The translations under genes were made by a program, and so were the position numbers. From JAICQM01 sp963781555 (lineage in GTDB: Bacteria > Chloroflexota > Limnocylindria > QHBO01): a stretch of DNA of 64,000 bases. Positions 1 to 8,968 of the stretch are shown here, in pieces. The notes under the pieces are model-generated. The model was not told the origin of the DNA and made no database searches. It worked only from the letters and a program-made list of their open reading frames with translations. Numbering within the stretch: position 1 is the stretch's first letter; every line of letters begins with the position of its first letter. The stretch spans positions 1-64,000 of the forward strand of contig CAWAGB010000003.1 of assembly GCA_963781555.1 (NCBI GenBank), given 5' to 3'.

Positions 1-1670
1 TTCCTGCTGCTCGACCTCGCCACGGGGCTCAGCTTCGTGCTCGGCGGACTGGTCGCGTGGTCGCTTAGACCAGCCTCGCCGGCAGGATCGATGCTCATGG
101 CGAGTGGAGCGCTGTGGTACGTCGGCAGCTACGCGCCCACGCTCCGGCCGGTGCTGATGCACCTTGGCTTCGCGTTCGAAGGCTATTACGACCTCGTCCT
201 CGCCGCGTTGCTGCTCATCCTCTCCACGCCCGCCCAGCGGCTGCGCCCGCACCTGGTGATCGTGGCCATCGCAGTCGCCATGGTGGCCCGTTCCTTCGGC
301 CGCCTGCTGTTGACCGATCCCGCACGTCTCGGCTGCGCCGAGTGTCCGCCGAATCCGTTCGCGATCTGGCCAAGCGAGCACGCCTTCACCTTCGTGGAGG
401 TCGCGACGAACCTTGCGATGGCCGAGCTATTCGTCGTGGCGGCGATCATCGGTCTCAGACGTCTGCTGCGATCAAGTCCTGTCCTGCGGCGTGTGCGCTG
501 GCCCATCGTTGTGGCCGGCGGTCTGGCAATGACTGCCGCCGCCATCGACGCCTTCGAGTACGCGTGGACCACGGCAACCGCGTCGCCGCTGGTGCCCCTC
601 ACCGAGCCGTGGGACATGGTGTTCCACTGGGCGATGTTCGCAGGCCGCACGCTCGTGCCCATCGGCTTCGTCATCGGGCTGCTACGACTTCGAGGCGCAC
701 CCGGGCCGCTCGGGTCCTTCGCCGCGGGGCTGGAGCGGCCGGTGGCGAGCGTCGAACTGGGGGACGCGATTCGCTCCGTGCTCGGTGATCCATCGCTGGT
801 GGTACTGCGCGCAGCAGGGCCAGATCGCTGGAACAACGAGGCTGGCGAGGCCGCCGCGTCACCAAGCGTCGCCGGTGACCCTGCTCGCGCGATCACCCAC
901 GTCGGCCGCCCTGATCAGCCGCTGGCGGCCCTGATCCACGACGCCGCACTCCTGGAGCAGCCCGAACTCGTCGAGGCGGTGGTGCGAGTCCTGCGCCTCG
1001 CCCTGGAGAACGACCGTCTCCAGGATGAGCTCGGGAGCAGCTCGCGGCGGTCACCGAGTCGCGTGCCCGCATCGTCACTGCCGCGGCCGACGAGCGCCGC
1101 CGCATCGAGCGCGACCTCCACGACGGTGCGCAGCAGCGTCTGGTGGGGCTGACCCTCGCGCTGCAGCGTGCACGGGCCTCAGCGGAGGTGGCAGCGATCC
1201 CCGAGACACTGCGGCAGGAACTGGATGCAGCATCCCGAGAGACCGGCGAAGCAATGCGTGAGCTGCGGGAGCTCGCTCGGGGGATTCACCCCGCGATCCT
1301 GGAGGACGAGGGCCTGGGTGCCGCAGTCACGGCGCTGGCACGCCGGGCGACCATTCCCGTTGGCATCCATCTCCAGCTCGACGGCCGACTCTCGGCGCTT
1401 GTCGAGTCAACCGCGTACTTCACGATCGCCGAGGCGTTGATGAATGCGCAGCGCCACGCCGGTTCTGGGCAGGCATTCGTGCGCCTGGTGCGGATGGACG
1501 GGACCCTGGAGCTGGTGGTACGCGACGACGGTGTCGGAGGCGCCTCCGCCGAGCGCGGCTCGGGAATCCGGGGATTGGCCGACCGGGTGGCGGCGGTCGG
1601 CGGCCACTTCCAGGTGGAAAGTGAACGCGGCCGTGGGACAACGATCCGCGCCACGATTCCGGCCCCATGA
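1..1670 (+). CDS. Sensor histidine kinase, LiaS/NarX type (5' partial, frameshifted)
   Basis: Membrane sensor kinase of the HisKA_3 class that would phosphorylate the response regulator encoded just downstream. The reading frame is already open at base 1, so the N-terminus lies outside the window. The first ~230 residues are hydrophobic, with several predicted membrane helices, followed by a linker ending in a helical stretch (ALENDRLQDEL). Near base 1032 the frame shifts; the continuation (EQLAAVTESRARIV, then the phospho-acceptor box ERDLHDGAQQRLVGL) lies in another frame through to the stop at 1670. The HATPase domain shows an N box (AEALMNAQRHAG), DDGVGG and GIRGLADRV. The stop overlaps the regulator's ATG by 4 bp (ATGA), so the two are one operon. 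The break is one base in a conserved linker and is more likely a sequence error than decay. Confidence 0.85.
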
Positions 1671-2323
1671 GCGAGCTGCGCGCAATCGTCGCCGACGATT
1701 CGGTCGTCATACGCCAGGGCGTGTCCCGGATCCTCGCCGACGGTGGCTTCCGGGTCGTGGCAGAGGCGCGCGACGCAACGGAGCTGATCCATGCGGTGGC
1801 GGCCGCGCCACCGCACTTGGCGGTGGTCGATATCAGGATGCCGCCGGGAGGCAACTCCGGGCTCGCCGCCGCGCTCACGATTCGCGAACGCCATCCGATG
1901 GTTGGCGTGCTCGTCGTCTCCCAATTCCTTGAGCCTGAGTATGCCCTGCGCCTCCTGGGCGCCGGCGTCGACCGCGTCGGCTATCTGCTCAAGGATCGGC
2001 TCGGCGAAGCACACGAGCTTCTCGATGCCGCGAGGCGCGTCGCGAGTGGCGGCTCGGCCGTCGACCCGGCCGTGGTCCAGGAATTGGTCAGGGCGCGGCG
2101 CAGGGACGACCGCCTGACCCGGCTGACCGATCGCGAGCGCCAGGCGCTCGCCCTCATTGCCGAGGGACTATCGAATCGATCGATCGCCGAGCGCCTGGGG
2201 ATCACCACAAAGACCCTCGAAGGGATGAGCGGCACGATCTTCGGCAAGCTCGGGCTCGAGGACGACCCGGATGTGAACCGCCGCGTCCTCGCCGTCCTGC
2301 TGTACCTGGACGGGGCTACCTGA
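1667..2323 (+). CDS. NarL/LuxR-family response regulator
   Basis: DNA-binding response regulator, 218 aa, partner of the kinase upstream. The receiver domain (residues ~4-125) has the acidic pocket (VADD), the phospho-acceptor Asp in LAVVDIRMP and the conserved Lys in YLLKDRLG. The C-terminal LuxR HTH (~145-210) begins LTDRERQALALIAEGLSN and continues SIAERLGITTKTLEG. The usual TVxxHxxxIFxKLG pattern appears here as TLEGMSGTIFGKLGL, so the recognition helix is slightly divergent. The start is fixed by the ATGA overlap with the kinase stop. Length is normal for the family. Its targets cannot be read from the sequence. Confidence 0.93.
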   Translation: MSELRAIVADDSVVIRQGVSRILADGGFRVVAEARDATELIHAVAAAPPHLAVVDIRMPPGGNSGLAAALTIRERHPMVGVLVVSQFLEPEYALRLLGAGVDRVGYLLKDRLGEAHELLDAARRVASGGSAVDPAVVQELVRARRRDDRLTRLTDRERQALALIAEGLSNRSIAERLGITTKTLEGMSGTIFGKLGLEDDPDVNRRVLAVLLYLDGAT

Positions 2324-2378
2324 GCGGTGGCTGGCTGCGGCACGCGGGCCGCGGCCGGCCACGATGGGTGCGCGTGGG

Positions 2379-2784
2379 TCAGGCCGGCGAACCGGCGCCC
2401 TCGATCCGATGGGTGGGTCTCGGTGCATCGGGCGCGCCGATGACGTAGGCGATCATCGCCACGACCCCGAAGCTGAGCAGGCCAAGCACGAGCAGGACGA
2501 TGAACCACGTCTTGTCGTCGAGCTGCAGCGGTGTTCAGCAGAGCGCCGATCCACGAGACAAGGCCACCGATACAGCCGGCCACGATGGCCAGCACGCCCA
2601 CGACGGCGAGTCCCACGATGACGGCGGCGGCGGGAGTCCACTGGACGCCCACCACATCCGGCCCGCGCATCACGAATGCGCCGTTCGCGTATGCCACCCA
2701 GAGCGCTGCGAACGCCAGGATGGCGCCCGCGATGACCGCAATCGCGCTAGCCACGAAGACCCGCGTAACTGTCCTCTTTGTCAC
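2379..2784 (-). CDS. Small membrane protein, PLDc_N-like C-terminus (frameshifted)
   Basis: About 135 aa with three to four predicted membrane helices. I place the start at GTG 2784 because GGAGG lies 8 bases upstream; a TTG further upstream would overlap that ribosome site. The first part (VTKRTVTRVFVASAIAV, ...VIVGLAVVGVLAIVAGCIGG) is in one frame. After WIGALLNTA, near 2530, the sense frame shifts to LDDKTWFIVLLVLGLL and ends ...YVIGAPDAP...HRIEGAGSPA. The LDDKTWFIVL...YVIGAP pattern resembles the short membrane PLDc_N module, which is known from the family as a membrane anchor. Function is unknown. It is convergent with the response regulator. Confidence 0.6.
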
Positions 2785-2946
2785 AGTCCTATCCTCCAAA
2801 CGATGTGTCTCGTCTGAAGCGTGGACCTACGGCTCCGCATCCGCGAGGGCTGATCGTCCCGGAATACCGGGCTGCCAGCACGAAGCGCGCTCGGCGGGTC
2901 CCAAGCCCCCGCGCGCCAGCCCGCGCCCGGCCGGTAGCATCCGCGG

Positions 2947-3730
2947 GTGCTGATCATCCTGCCCCCATCCGAGTCAAAGCGGCCCCCGCCCGACGAGGGC
3001 CTCGCGGCCGACGTCGACGGGCTGTCGTTTCCGGCGCTCTCCGAGATGCGGTCACGCGTGCTCGACGCGCTCATCGCTACCAGCCAGCTTCCCGACGCCC
3101 GGCGGCGCCTCCTCGTGGGTCCATCACTCGCCGCCGAGGTCGAGCGCAACAACCACGTCCGAACGCTGCCCACCCGCCGTGCCGTCGACACGTATGCCGG
3201 CCCGCTGTATGTCGGGCTTGACGCGGCATCGTGGTCGCCCGCTGCCGTTCGCCGAGCCGCACGGCAGGTGGTGATCGTCTCGGCGCTATGGGGCGCCCTC
3301 CGCCCGGACGATCACATCCCGCCGTACCGGCTGCACGTCTGCGCGCGGCTCGTCGGGATGGACCCGATCGGAGCCGACCTGGCGGTCGGTCCTCCCGCCC
3401 ATTCTCACCGAGGCCGCCGGCCCGTCCGGACCGATCGTCGACCTACGGTCGCCGGCCTACCAGGCGGTGGGGCGGCCCACCGACCTCGCCGAGGAGACCG
3501 TGCTGTTCAAGGTGCGACCATCGCCAGGAGGGGCGCCGCACATCGGGGACGTGATCGCGAAGCGCGTCCGTGGCGAGGTGGCCGCGCACCTGCTCGCCTC
3601 ACCCGAAGATCCCGTGGATCCGCCCGACGTCGCCGACGTGCTCGCCACCCGCTGGCCCGTCGACGTGGAGCCCCCGGGCGGTCGACGTGCCTCGTGGACC
3701 ATCACCGTCAAGGCACCCCCTGATCGGTGA
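2947..3730 (+). CDS. yaaA: YaaA family peroxide-stress protein (frameshifted)
   Basis: YaaA (DUF328/UPF0246) family. In Escherichia coli the family limits intracellular iron and DNA damage under peroxide stress. The N-terminus has the signature LPPSESKRPPP, and SALWGALRPDDHIPPYRLH is the conserved central block. Near 3379 the frame shifts by one base, and the rest (WRSVLPPIL, then VDLRSPAYQAVG, then VLFKVRP) reads in the other frame to 3730. Total ~260 aa, matching family length. The GTG/ATG pair near 2941-2947 leaves some doubt about the exact start. All family blocks are present on both sides of the break, so I read it as a sequence error or a very recent mutation. Confidence 0.82.
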
Positions 3731-3765
3731 GTCGTACTGCGACCGCGAGGCGTCCGGACACGAAC

Positions 3766-3795
3766 GAGCCCCGATCAGCGCTCAGATCGGGGCTC
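3766..3795 (+). terminator. Rho-independent-like terminator after yaaA
   Basis: A perfect 10-bp inverted repeat (GAGCCCCGAT / ATCGGGGCTC) with a 10-base loop, followed by a T-rich TTGTGTGGGTTT. It lies 36 bases after the yaaA stop and 10 bases before the left attachment site. The GC-rich stem fits an intrinsic terminator, though the T-run is interrupted. Confidence 0.75.
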
Positions 3796-3805
3796 TTGTG
3801 TGGGT

Positions 3806-3827
3806 TTGGTACCGCATACCGGATTCG
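3806..3827. other. Left attachment site (attL), tRNA-Glu 3'-end copy
   Basis: A 22-bp sequence identical to 40740-40761, which is the 3' end of the tRNA-Glu gene including CCA, the acceptor 3' strand and the T-arm up to the loop. The match begins TTGGTACCGCATACC and stops abruptly at 3827/3828, where the sequence becomes CGACACACG with no tRNA body. This is the usual scar of integration into a tRNA 3' end. Confidence 0.9.
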
Positions 3828-3868
3828 CGACACACGTGCCGATCCTCGCGACAGCGCCACGCGGAAGC

Positions 3869-4046
3869 CTACTTACGCCTGCCGTCGGCCGTCATCGGCA
3901 GCAGGAAAGGGGTCAGCCCGGGGGTCACCATTACCTGATAGCCCAGCTTCCAACGCTCTGAGCATGAACGCTGTGCCTTCCGGGGAGAGTCGAGTCCTTA
4001 CCGCGGCATACGCGCTCGGAGAGTTGCCGGCCTTGCGTCTGCTCAT
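3869..4046 (-). CDS. Possible ~58-aa hypothetical protein (frameshifted, uncertain)
   Basis: From an ATG at 4046 one frame reads MSRRKAG... to LSPEGTAFMLRALEAG. A second frame then gives YQVMVTPGLTPFLLPM and ends at 3869. The two halves look like one small amphipathic protein broken by one base near 3945, but no family is recognised and there is no clear ribosome site. It lies directly inside attL. Confidence 0.2.
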
Positions 4047-4066
4047 GACACCGGGCTAGGAGATGC

Positions 4067-4165
4067 TCAGTACGTCGCCATCAGCAAGACCATGATCGCC
4101 GCTAAAGCGACCAAGGCGATGAGTGCCAGTGCGATTGCGGTCGGTGCACCAAGACGTGCTCCCAT
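4067..4165 (-). CDS. Possible single-helix membrane peptide (32 aa)
   Basis: The ORF encodes one hydrophobic helix (IALALIALVALAAIMVLLMA) after MGARLGAPTA. The composition is typical of small membrane peptides, and two more lie nearby on the other strand. No convincing ribosome site is visible and no family is recognised, so it may be chance. Confidence 0.3.
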   Translation of the reverse strand: MGARLGAPTAIALALIALVALAAIMVLLMATY

Positions 4166-4398
4166 GCTTGGTCTAACGGCAAGCGGGCGATGGATGTTGG
4201 GGCTGCTACGAGCCACGCACTGGGCCGCGTGCAGCCCCACGCTTAGGCTGCGTTGACAGCCGGCACCCATCCCCGTCAGGCAGTTCCCCCCGGTGCGGTG
4301 ACGGCTGGCCATTTCGTGTCTGTCGAGAATTGATGAGGCGGCTGGCACCCCCGGGAGTCGGGCGCGGCAGCCTGCGACGAAGTTACGGCGGCGCACCC

Positions 4399-4617
4399 TC
4401 AGACTGTGGTTCCCGGCAGTCCGAGTTCGAGGCGTGCAGCCGTCAGCGCGGCCTGGAGGTCGGGATGGCCCACCGCGCTCCTGTCGAGCGGCTCGAGCAG
4501 CTCCCGCGCCTTGGCGCGAAATTCTGCCTTCCACCCAAGGTACCCCCGAGCGAGCTCCCCCCGGAAGGTCGTCGGAATCACGGCGATCTGAAGCTCGAGA
4601 CTCTCGCGCTCGGTCAT
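4399..4617 (-). CDS. Hypothetical protein (72 aa)
   Basis: The protein reads MTERESLELQIAVIPTTFRG, then ARGYLGWKAEFRAKARELL, and ends LELGLPGTTV. It is largely helical, charged and soluble, with no signal peptide or metal motif. Composition is protein-like, unlike the overlapping frames. An AAGG sits upstream of the ATG but is a weak ribosome site. No family is recognised. Confidence 0.45.
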   Translation of the reverse strand: MTERESLELQIAVIPTTFRGELARGYLGWKAEFRAKARELLEPLDRSAVGHPDLQAALTAARLELGLPGTTV

Positions 4618-5128
4618 GGAGCCAGCCTTGCGGGCGCAGTTGCCGCGTCATTACGGGTTCGTAATGCGGGCGCTCCAGACACCCTTCCGACGCTTCCGCG
4701 AGGATGGAGATGGCACTCTTCCGGGCTCGGTGCCCACGGTCCATCCACCGGGCGCAGGCGGGTAGTCGAGTTGGTGCGCGCGTGCACCCGGATGAGACTT
4801 TCCGTGGCGCGATGCGTATATCCACCGATGACGGCGTGCTCGCCTCCCGGTAGCGTCGCTCATCGACGCACTGTGGTCGCAGCCAGCTGGTAGTCCACGC
4901 GACGAGGCCCGGGTCATCACGAGCAGCCTTACACACAGCGGGCAAGGGGCGGCAGTGCGCGAAGTCGTGGCCGGCCCGGTCGCCTACGCCCTTCCCAGCG
5001 ACGGGCCGGCCGCCAGTTGCCCAACTCACCCAGCGATCTCCAGACCGTCCGGCAGTCTGCCCTCGAGCAGCCCGTGCATTCGTCGCGGATTCGGATCCGC
5101 AGACTGAGCGGGTAGCATTCCACTCGTC
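4618..5128. other. About 510 bp without a confident gene
   Basis: Overlapping frames here have low-complexity, arginine-rich composition and look like shadows. Around 4712-4767 the plus strand reads GSVPTVHPPGAGG and stop, nearly the same as the C-terminus of the 45-aa peptide at 5345-5482 (PSVPTVNAPGAGG). It may be the remains of a duplicated small gene. Nothing else is supported. Confidence 0.4.
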
Positions 5129-5323
5129 ATGCTCGACGTGTCCTTCGCCGCGATCCTATTCCTGTTCGTGCCGCTGATCCTGATGTGGGCACTCGCGTGC
5201 TTGCTGTGGGCAGCGATCCGTGGCCGCCGCGAACCGTTGACAACGTTCGTGCTGGGACTGGCGATCATCGCCATCGTGCCACTTGGGTACATTGCTGTGG
5301 ATGCGAGCGGTGTCCTGCGATAA
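5129..5323 (+). CDS. Small two-helix membrane protein (64 aa)
   Basis: Two predicted membrane helices (AAILFLFVPLILMWALACLL and FVLGLAIIAIVPLGYIAV) are separated by a basic loop (RGRREP), giving a hairpin with both ends on one face. Orientation and composition are coherent. Function is unknown. It starts a short plus-strand run of small membrane and lipoprotein genes. Confidence 0.5.
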   Translation: MLDVSFAAILFLFVPLILMWALACLLWAAIRGRREPLTTFVLGLAIIAIVPLGYIAVDASGVLR

Positions 5324-5344
5324 CGGCCAGGTGAGTGACTGCCG

Positions 5345-5482
5345 ATGGACCCGAGAATCACCCGCGCGGCCCTATACATCGCCGTCCTGGTGCTGGTCAT
5401 CACAGCCGTCGGCATGATGGTCTTCGGACTCCCTACTGGTCCCTCCGTCCCGACGGTGAACGCACCGGGCGCGGGCGGGTAA
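5345..5482 (+). CDS. Small membrane peptide with PSVPTVNAPGAGG tail (45 aa)
   Basis: From ATG 5345 the peptide has a short basic start (MDPRITRAA), one membrane helix (LYIAVLVLVITAVGMMVFGL) and an extracytoplasmic tail ending PSVPTVNAPGAGG. The tail is nearly repeated at 4.75 kb in the same strand, which supports real coding and duplication. It lies between a two-helix protein and a lipoprotein, all on the plus strand. Function is unknown. Confidence 0.45.
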   Translation: MDPRITRAALYIAVLVLVITAVGMMVFGLPTGPSVPTVNAPGAGG

Positions 5483-5502
5483 GGCGAGGGGGTGGCCGGG
5501 CC

Positions 5503-5855
5503 ATGAATCCGACGCGCGTAGACACCCTCCTCTTGGTGCTCCTGCTCAGCGGGTGCGGCATCCTCAATTTGCGCCCGGTTGAGTGCGATCCCGGCGAGCG
5601 GATCCCTGAGCCGCGCCTCGACTGCCACCAGTCGGTGATTCTGGCGGGGACCGCGCTACGCCAGCCCATGCGGCGATCACGCGGACCCAGTTCGTGTATG
5701 GATCGCGCACGCATCAGATTGGTGGCTTTGGCGGCTTCAATGGCGGGGAAATCGCGTATGTCGTGTTTACCTTTGCCGACGGTACTCACCAGTCGGTGCA
5801 GCTGTACCTGACCCGCGACGGTCCACTGCTGGAGGGCTCATTCCGCTCGGGCTGA
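5503..5855 (+). CDS. Small lipoprotein (frameshifted)
   Basis: The start MNPTRVDTLLLVLLLSGCG is a lipoprotein signal with the lipobox LLSGC; the Cys would be lipidated and the protein held on the outer face of the membrane. The frame continues to HQSVILAGTA, then shifts near 5658. The other frame gives AAITRTQFVYGSRT, GGFGGFNGGEIAYVVFTFAD and LYLTRDGPLLEG, ending at 5855. Together ~116 aa. The second half looks like a small beta-rich domain. No family is recognised. The next gene also encodes a lipoprotein of similar size. Confidence 0.55.
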
Positions 5856-5912
5856 CGCCGGCCGGCCGGGGAGCATCGGGAACATGCTGCCTGTGCAGCA
5901 CGTCGTGCCCAC

Positions 5913-6269
5913 ATGCCTCGAGTGTCTATCGCCATGCTGCTGCTGGTCGCCGTGTCCGTGGCGGGGTGCGGAGTGCTTGGCATCGGTGGAGCACCATGCC
6001 GTGGCTGGTTGCGCGAGGCGGGCATTGCGTTCCATGGCCACACCACCTTGGAGGCTGTAGGAGTGGCGGCGGGCTGGGATTACTACCCGCCAGACCTTGA
6101 CCTCGCTCGGCGAGGAGAGCTGTGGGTGTCGGCCGAGCCCTTCCCGGTGTATTCGCCGGTGGGGCCGCAGCCGTTCCCCGTTGCCCGCCAATACTGCTTC
6201 GTGCAGGACGGCTCGGGCATGAACCTCTTCGGCACGCTGCCGGACGGCTGGCAGCCTCCGGATCGGTGA
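5913..6269 (+). CDS. Small lipoprotein (118 aa)
   Basis: The signal sequence MPRVSIAMLLLVAVSVAGCG has the lipobox SVAGC. The mature part (~100 aa) contains two further Cys (APCRGW, ARQYCFVQ) that could form a disulfide outside the membrane, and is rich in Trp, Tyr and Pro. No family is recognised. It is one of a group of about ten short lipoproteins or secreted proteins on this island. Confidence 0.6.
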   Translation: MPRVSIAMLLLVAVSVAGCGVLGIGGAPCRGWLREAGIAFHGHTTLEAVGVAAGWDYYPPDLDLARRGELWVSAEPFPVYSPVGPQPFPVARQYCFVQDGSGMNLFGTLPDGWQPPDR

Positions 6270-6279
6270 GTAGGCCCTT

Positions 6280-6780
6280 CTATCCCGAGCCCGGGGAAGG
6301 TGCCGTGCGCACAAGTGCCAGCAGCACAACCACCGTCGCCGGCAGGACCAGGAGGGCGAGGGCGAGCTCTGGGGCCGAGTAGGCGTACGCCCAGGCATCC
6401 ACGCCGGTAGGCAAACAATCGGGGCAGGCTCCCCCGGAGGTTCCGACCCTTCCTGCCGCAAGCAGCCACCAAAATCCTGCGAGCATCAGTGGCGGCCCCA
6501 CGGCGATGCGCCGCACCCAACCCCCAAGCGCCAGTACCGAGCCCGCCCCAGCGATGATGGCGGCGGTTGCCCCACCCACAACCAGTTCGGCAGAGACGCC
6601 CGTCCAGGGCTGGCGCCCGACCCAGTAGCCATCGCTGAGCGAATAGCCTGGGTTGGCCATCGCCTCTGCTGCCGAGGACCCAAGGACGACAGCGAATCCG
6701 GTCAGCAAGGCGGCGGCGGCCAGCCCCGCCGCCAACCGGAGGACTTCGCCGGACATCCGCATGCGGGAATTGACGACCAT
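6280..6780 (-). CDS. Four-helix membrane protein (166 aa)
   Basis: An integral membrane protein with about four predicted helices (VLRLAAGLAAAALLTGFAVV, ELVVGGATAAIIAGAGSVLA, PPLMLAGFWWLLAAG, PELALALLVLPATVVVLLAL). A small loop holds a Cys pair (GACPDCLPTG) that could form a disulfide or bind a metal. The start could be 6780 or the internal Met four residues later. No family is recognised. It is convergent with the lipoprotein at 5913. Confidence 0.55.
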   Translation of the reverse strand: MVVNSRMRMSGEVLRLAAGLAAAALLTGFAVVLGSSAAEAMANPGYSLSDGYWVGRQPWTGVSAELVVGGATAAIIAGAGSVLALGGWVRRIAVGPPLMLAGFWWLLAAGRVGTSGGACPDCLPTGVDAWAYAYSAPELALALLVLPATVVVLLALVRTAPSPGSG

Positions 6781-6970
6781 GCCGCCACTCTATCGAGGTG
6801 CATTGGCGGGTCAATAGATGAAACCCCGCAATGCCAGACGGTTGGCGGTTCATCCAGCCACCTCGTCGCTGCATCCGCTCAGTCTTGTTGTCGCGTGTTG
6901 CGCCGCTCGCCAGAATGAGGTCCAACCCGCTGGGGGCCATGCTTCGGCGCACCCCAGTCCTAGGGCTCGA

Positions 6971-7312
6971 TCACCCAGGTGAGGGACGGCAGACGGGTGT
7001 AGGACTGCGCGAGATAACGGTCCCGGCTGCGTCCTTCGCTACGAATTGCACCTCAGTGCACCCCTCGGCGATGTTTGAGAACGGGTAGGACGTACCGGGC
7101 GCGACGCCGCTGAGGATCTGGCTGCCGACCGGATCCCCGTTGCGCAGCAGGAAGATGTCGACTGGCGCGTCCGTCCGGTTCTCGATTTGGATTACCGAGT
7201 ACTGGTCAGATGGGAAGCAGCCGCTCTGCATTACTGCTACCACGAGGCAACTTGCGACCATTCCTCGGCGCCATCGACGTGCGATCAATCTCATGCGGTC
7301 AGACATACGCAC
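6971..7312 (-). CDS. Small lipoprotein (about 113 aa)
   Basis: A basic N-terminus (RMRLIARRWRRG) is followed by MVASCLVVAVMQSGC with the lipobox MQSGC. The mature part (DQYSVIQIENRTDAPVDIFL, ...GVAPGTSYPFSNIAEGCTEV) looks like a short immunoglobulin-like beta sandwich in which polar strands alternate. It would be anchored outside the cell membrane. The start may be 7312 or an internal Met. No named family is recognised. Confidence 0.55.
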   Translation of the reverse strand: MRMSDRMRLIARRWRRGMVASCLVVAVMQSGCFPSDQYSVIQIENRTDAPVDIFLLRNGDPVGSQILSGVAPGTSYPFSNIAEGCTEVQFVAKDAAGTVISRSPTPVCRPSPG

Positions 7313-7706
7313 CGAGGAGGCGCTGCGTTCATTTCGGGCCGCGGTTGCAGGCGCTGCGATCTGGCCGCCAACAAGCTCTACCGACCTCCGGCGGCACCCA
7401 TGGCTTGAGTCGTCGATGACCCGCGCGCTACCTCTGTCGGTTCCGGCAGACGAACGTCGAGTGAGGAAGGCGCGGATCGAAGACCTGATCGCTGAGCCGA
7501 GTTGGAGACGTCCAGGTACGCCGGACCCTTCGCGGGAACAGACGCCCCGGCCGGCCAGCGGACCCGGACCATCAGCCGCCTCAGCAAACGATCCCGGCTT
7601 CGGGCCACCTCCTGATCGAGCGCGAGGGATAGGGCCTGCGGACGGCGCGGTCCAGCACCGCTGCTTATCACCCGCCCCCAGATGCCCCCTCCAGGCGCTT
7701 CAGGCG
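7313..7706. other. About 390 bp without a supported gene
   Basis: The frames here are proline/arginine-rich on both strands and show no coherent protein. No clear repeat, promoter or RNA is seen. Confidence 0.4.
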
Positions 7707-7970
7707 CTAGCCTTGGCGCGTCTTGCTGGCCTTTCGCTTGTCCAAATATATCCACAAGTGGTCAATGTCGAACCCGTCGGGTAGCTCGTTATCCAAGTGC
7801 TCCAACAACTTTATGAGGGCTTGGATAAGGTCCCGCGGCGTGGCGTACCCTTCCATGCTCGCGGTGCGCGGCACGCTCTTGAATGCCGGGGTGAGCTTCC
7901 GCTTGGCTTTCTGAAGTTCATTGTTGGGGCTCGGTCCATCAATTGAAAGCCGAACGATTCCTCGGGCCAT
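7707..7970 (-). CDS. Hypothetical protein (87 aa)
   Basis: A soluble, mostly helical protein: an N-terminal MARGIVRLSIDGPSPNNELQ, a basic stretch (KAKRKLTPAFKS), then TPRDLIQALIKLLEHLDNEL and a C-terminal DHLWIYLDKRKASK. A GAGGAG motif lies ten bases before the ATG, supporting the start. No family is recognised. It is read in the same direction as the Excalibur lipoprotein upstream, about 100 bases away. Confidence 0.55.
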   Translation of the reverse strand: MARGIVRLSIDGPSPNNELQKAKRKLTPAFKSVPRTASMEGYATPRDLIQALIKLLEHLDNELPDGFDIDHLWIYLDKRKASKTRQG

Positions 7971-8068
7971 GGTTAGGAAGCTCCTCGTCGGACTCGCACC
8001 GACATGACCGAGATCGACACTGGCTGCGCCTCTCCCGTAGCGGGGGGCTCCGATGGCACTGGTACCTC

Positions 8069-8488
8069 CTAGCTCTCACAACCGATGCCGTCATGGTCGC
8101 CGTCGAACCCGTGAGGATCCGGCGGGAGGACGGTGAAGAAGTGGGGGGTAACGTCGCCGCAGTCCAGGTCAGGAGGTGGCAGGGGGATGCAGAAGTCCGG
8201 ATAGGCGGAGCTGCAGCTCGCCGGCGCGGGCGGTGGTGGGACAAACGGTACGGGGGTCGGCGCACGCGTCGGCACGAGAGTTGGCACGGGAGTTGGCACG
8301 GAGGTCGGCGCGGGCGTCGGCACAAGGGTAGGTGTCGGCTGCACGGTGGGGCTTGGTGTCAAGCGCGCAGTACGGGAGGCCGTCGGACGCGCCGTCACAT
8401 CGTCGATGAGGCCTTGGCGAACCGGCACACCCTCCGGCGCGCAGGCGACCAAGACGACGGCAATGGCCAGGGCACCGATGGCCTTCAC
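8069..8488 (-). CDS. Excalibur-domain lipoprotein (139 aa)
   Basis: The N-terminus (VKAIGALAIAVVLVACAPEG) is a lipoprotein signal with lipobox VVLVAC. The middle (~30-85) is a Pro/Thr-rich linker of TPVPT-type repeats. The C-terminal ~50 residues match the Excalibur calcium-binding module: DLDCGD at its start and DPHGFDGDHDGIGCE at its end, with the D-x-D-x-DG loop and paired Cys. The domain is known from Gram-positive surface proteins. I choose the GTG at 8488 because GGAGG stands 7 bases upstream; the ATG-like start at 8524 has no such site. Confidence 0.75.
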   Translation of the reverse strand: MKAIGALAIAVVLVACAPEGVPVRQGLIDDVTARPTASRTARLTPSPTVQPTPTLVPTPAPTSVPTPVPTLVPTRAPTPVPFVPPPPAPASCSSAYPDFCIPLPPPDLDCGDVTPHFFTVLPPDPHGFDGDHDGIGCES

Positions 8489-8680
8489 TGAGATCCTCCC
8501 CTTCCCTCCGTGCCGCGTGGACACGCGCGGTGGTGAGAGGATACCCGTAACGTCAAGGTGGCCGCCGGTGCACCTTCAGCACCTGGCGTCGCGTGCGGAA
8601 CCTATCAATTAGGGCTTGACGCCGCGCCCATACTGGGTACTGAGTCGACTCGCCCAGGCAACGTCACAGGGAGATGACAC

Positions 8681-8966
8681 ATGAGGCGCGGAATAGCCGC
8701 AGTCGCACTTACCCTCATCCTCGCAGCCCTACCGGGGCTCGCCCTCGCTGCGAACGTATCCGCCAACTGTCACGTGTACGGCGGAACGTTCATCACCTAC
8801 GGCACCGCGGACTACTGGCAGGACCACGTTCATGACGGCGTCCTCCAACACATCTACTACGTCGGCCGCTCGTACGCTCAGGCCGGCTGGGGCTTCGAAA
8901 CCGGGACCGACCGCAACCGTGAACGGTCCGGGACTGGCCAGCCCAGGAGCGACCTGTCCGGCATAG
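8681..8966 (+). CDS. Small secreted protein (frameshifted)
   Basis: A clear signal peptide (MRRGIAAVALTLILAALPGL, cleavage after LALA) is preceded by AGGGAGATGAC. The mature part (NVSANCHVYGGTFITYGTAD...) continues to RSYAQAG. Near 8888 the best continuation shifts to ASKPGPTATVNGPGLASPG and TCPA, ending with TAG at 8964-8966, three bases before the next gene's ATG. That gives ~95 aa. Without the shift the frame runs through the next gene's signal peptide, which is why I reject the longer reading. No family is recognised. Confidence 0.45.
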
Positions 8967-8968
8967 GA

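Noticed and set aside
3806..3827. Second tRNA-Glu gene at the left border
   Set aside because: Only the last 22 bases match; no anticodon or D arm follows. It is an attachment scar.
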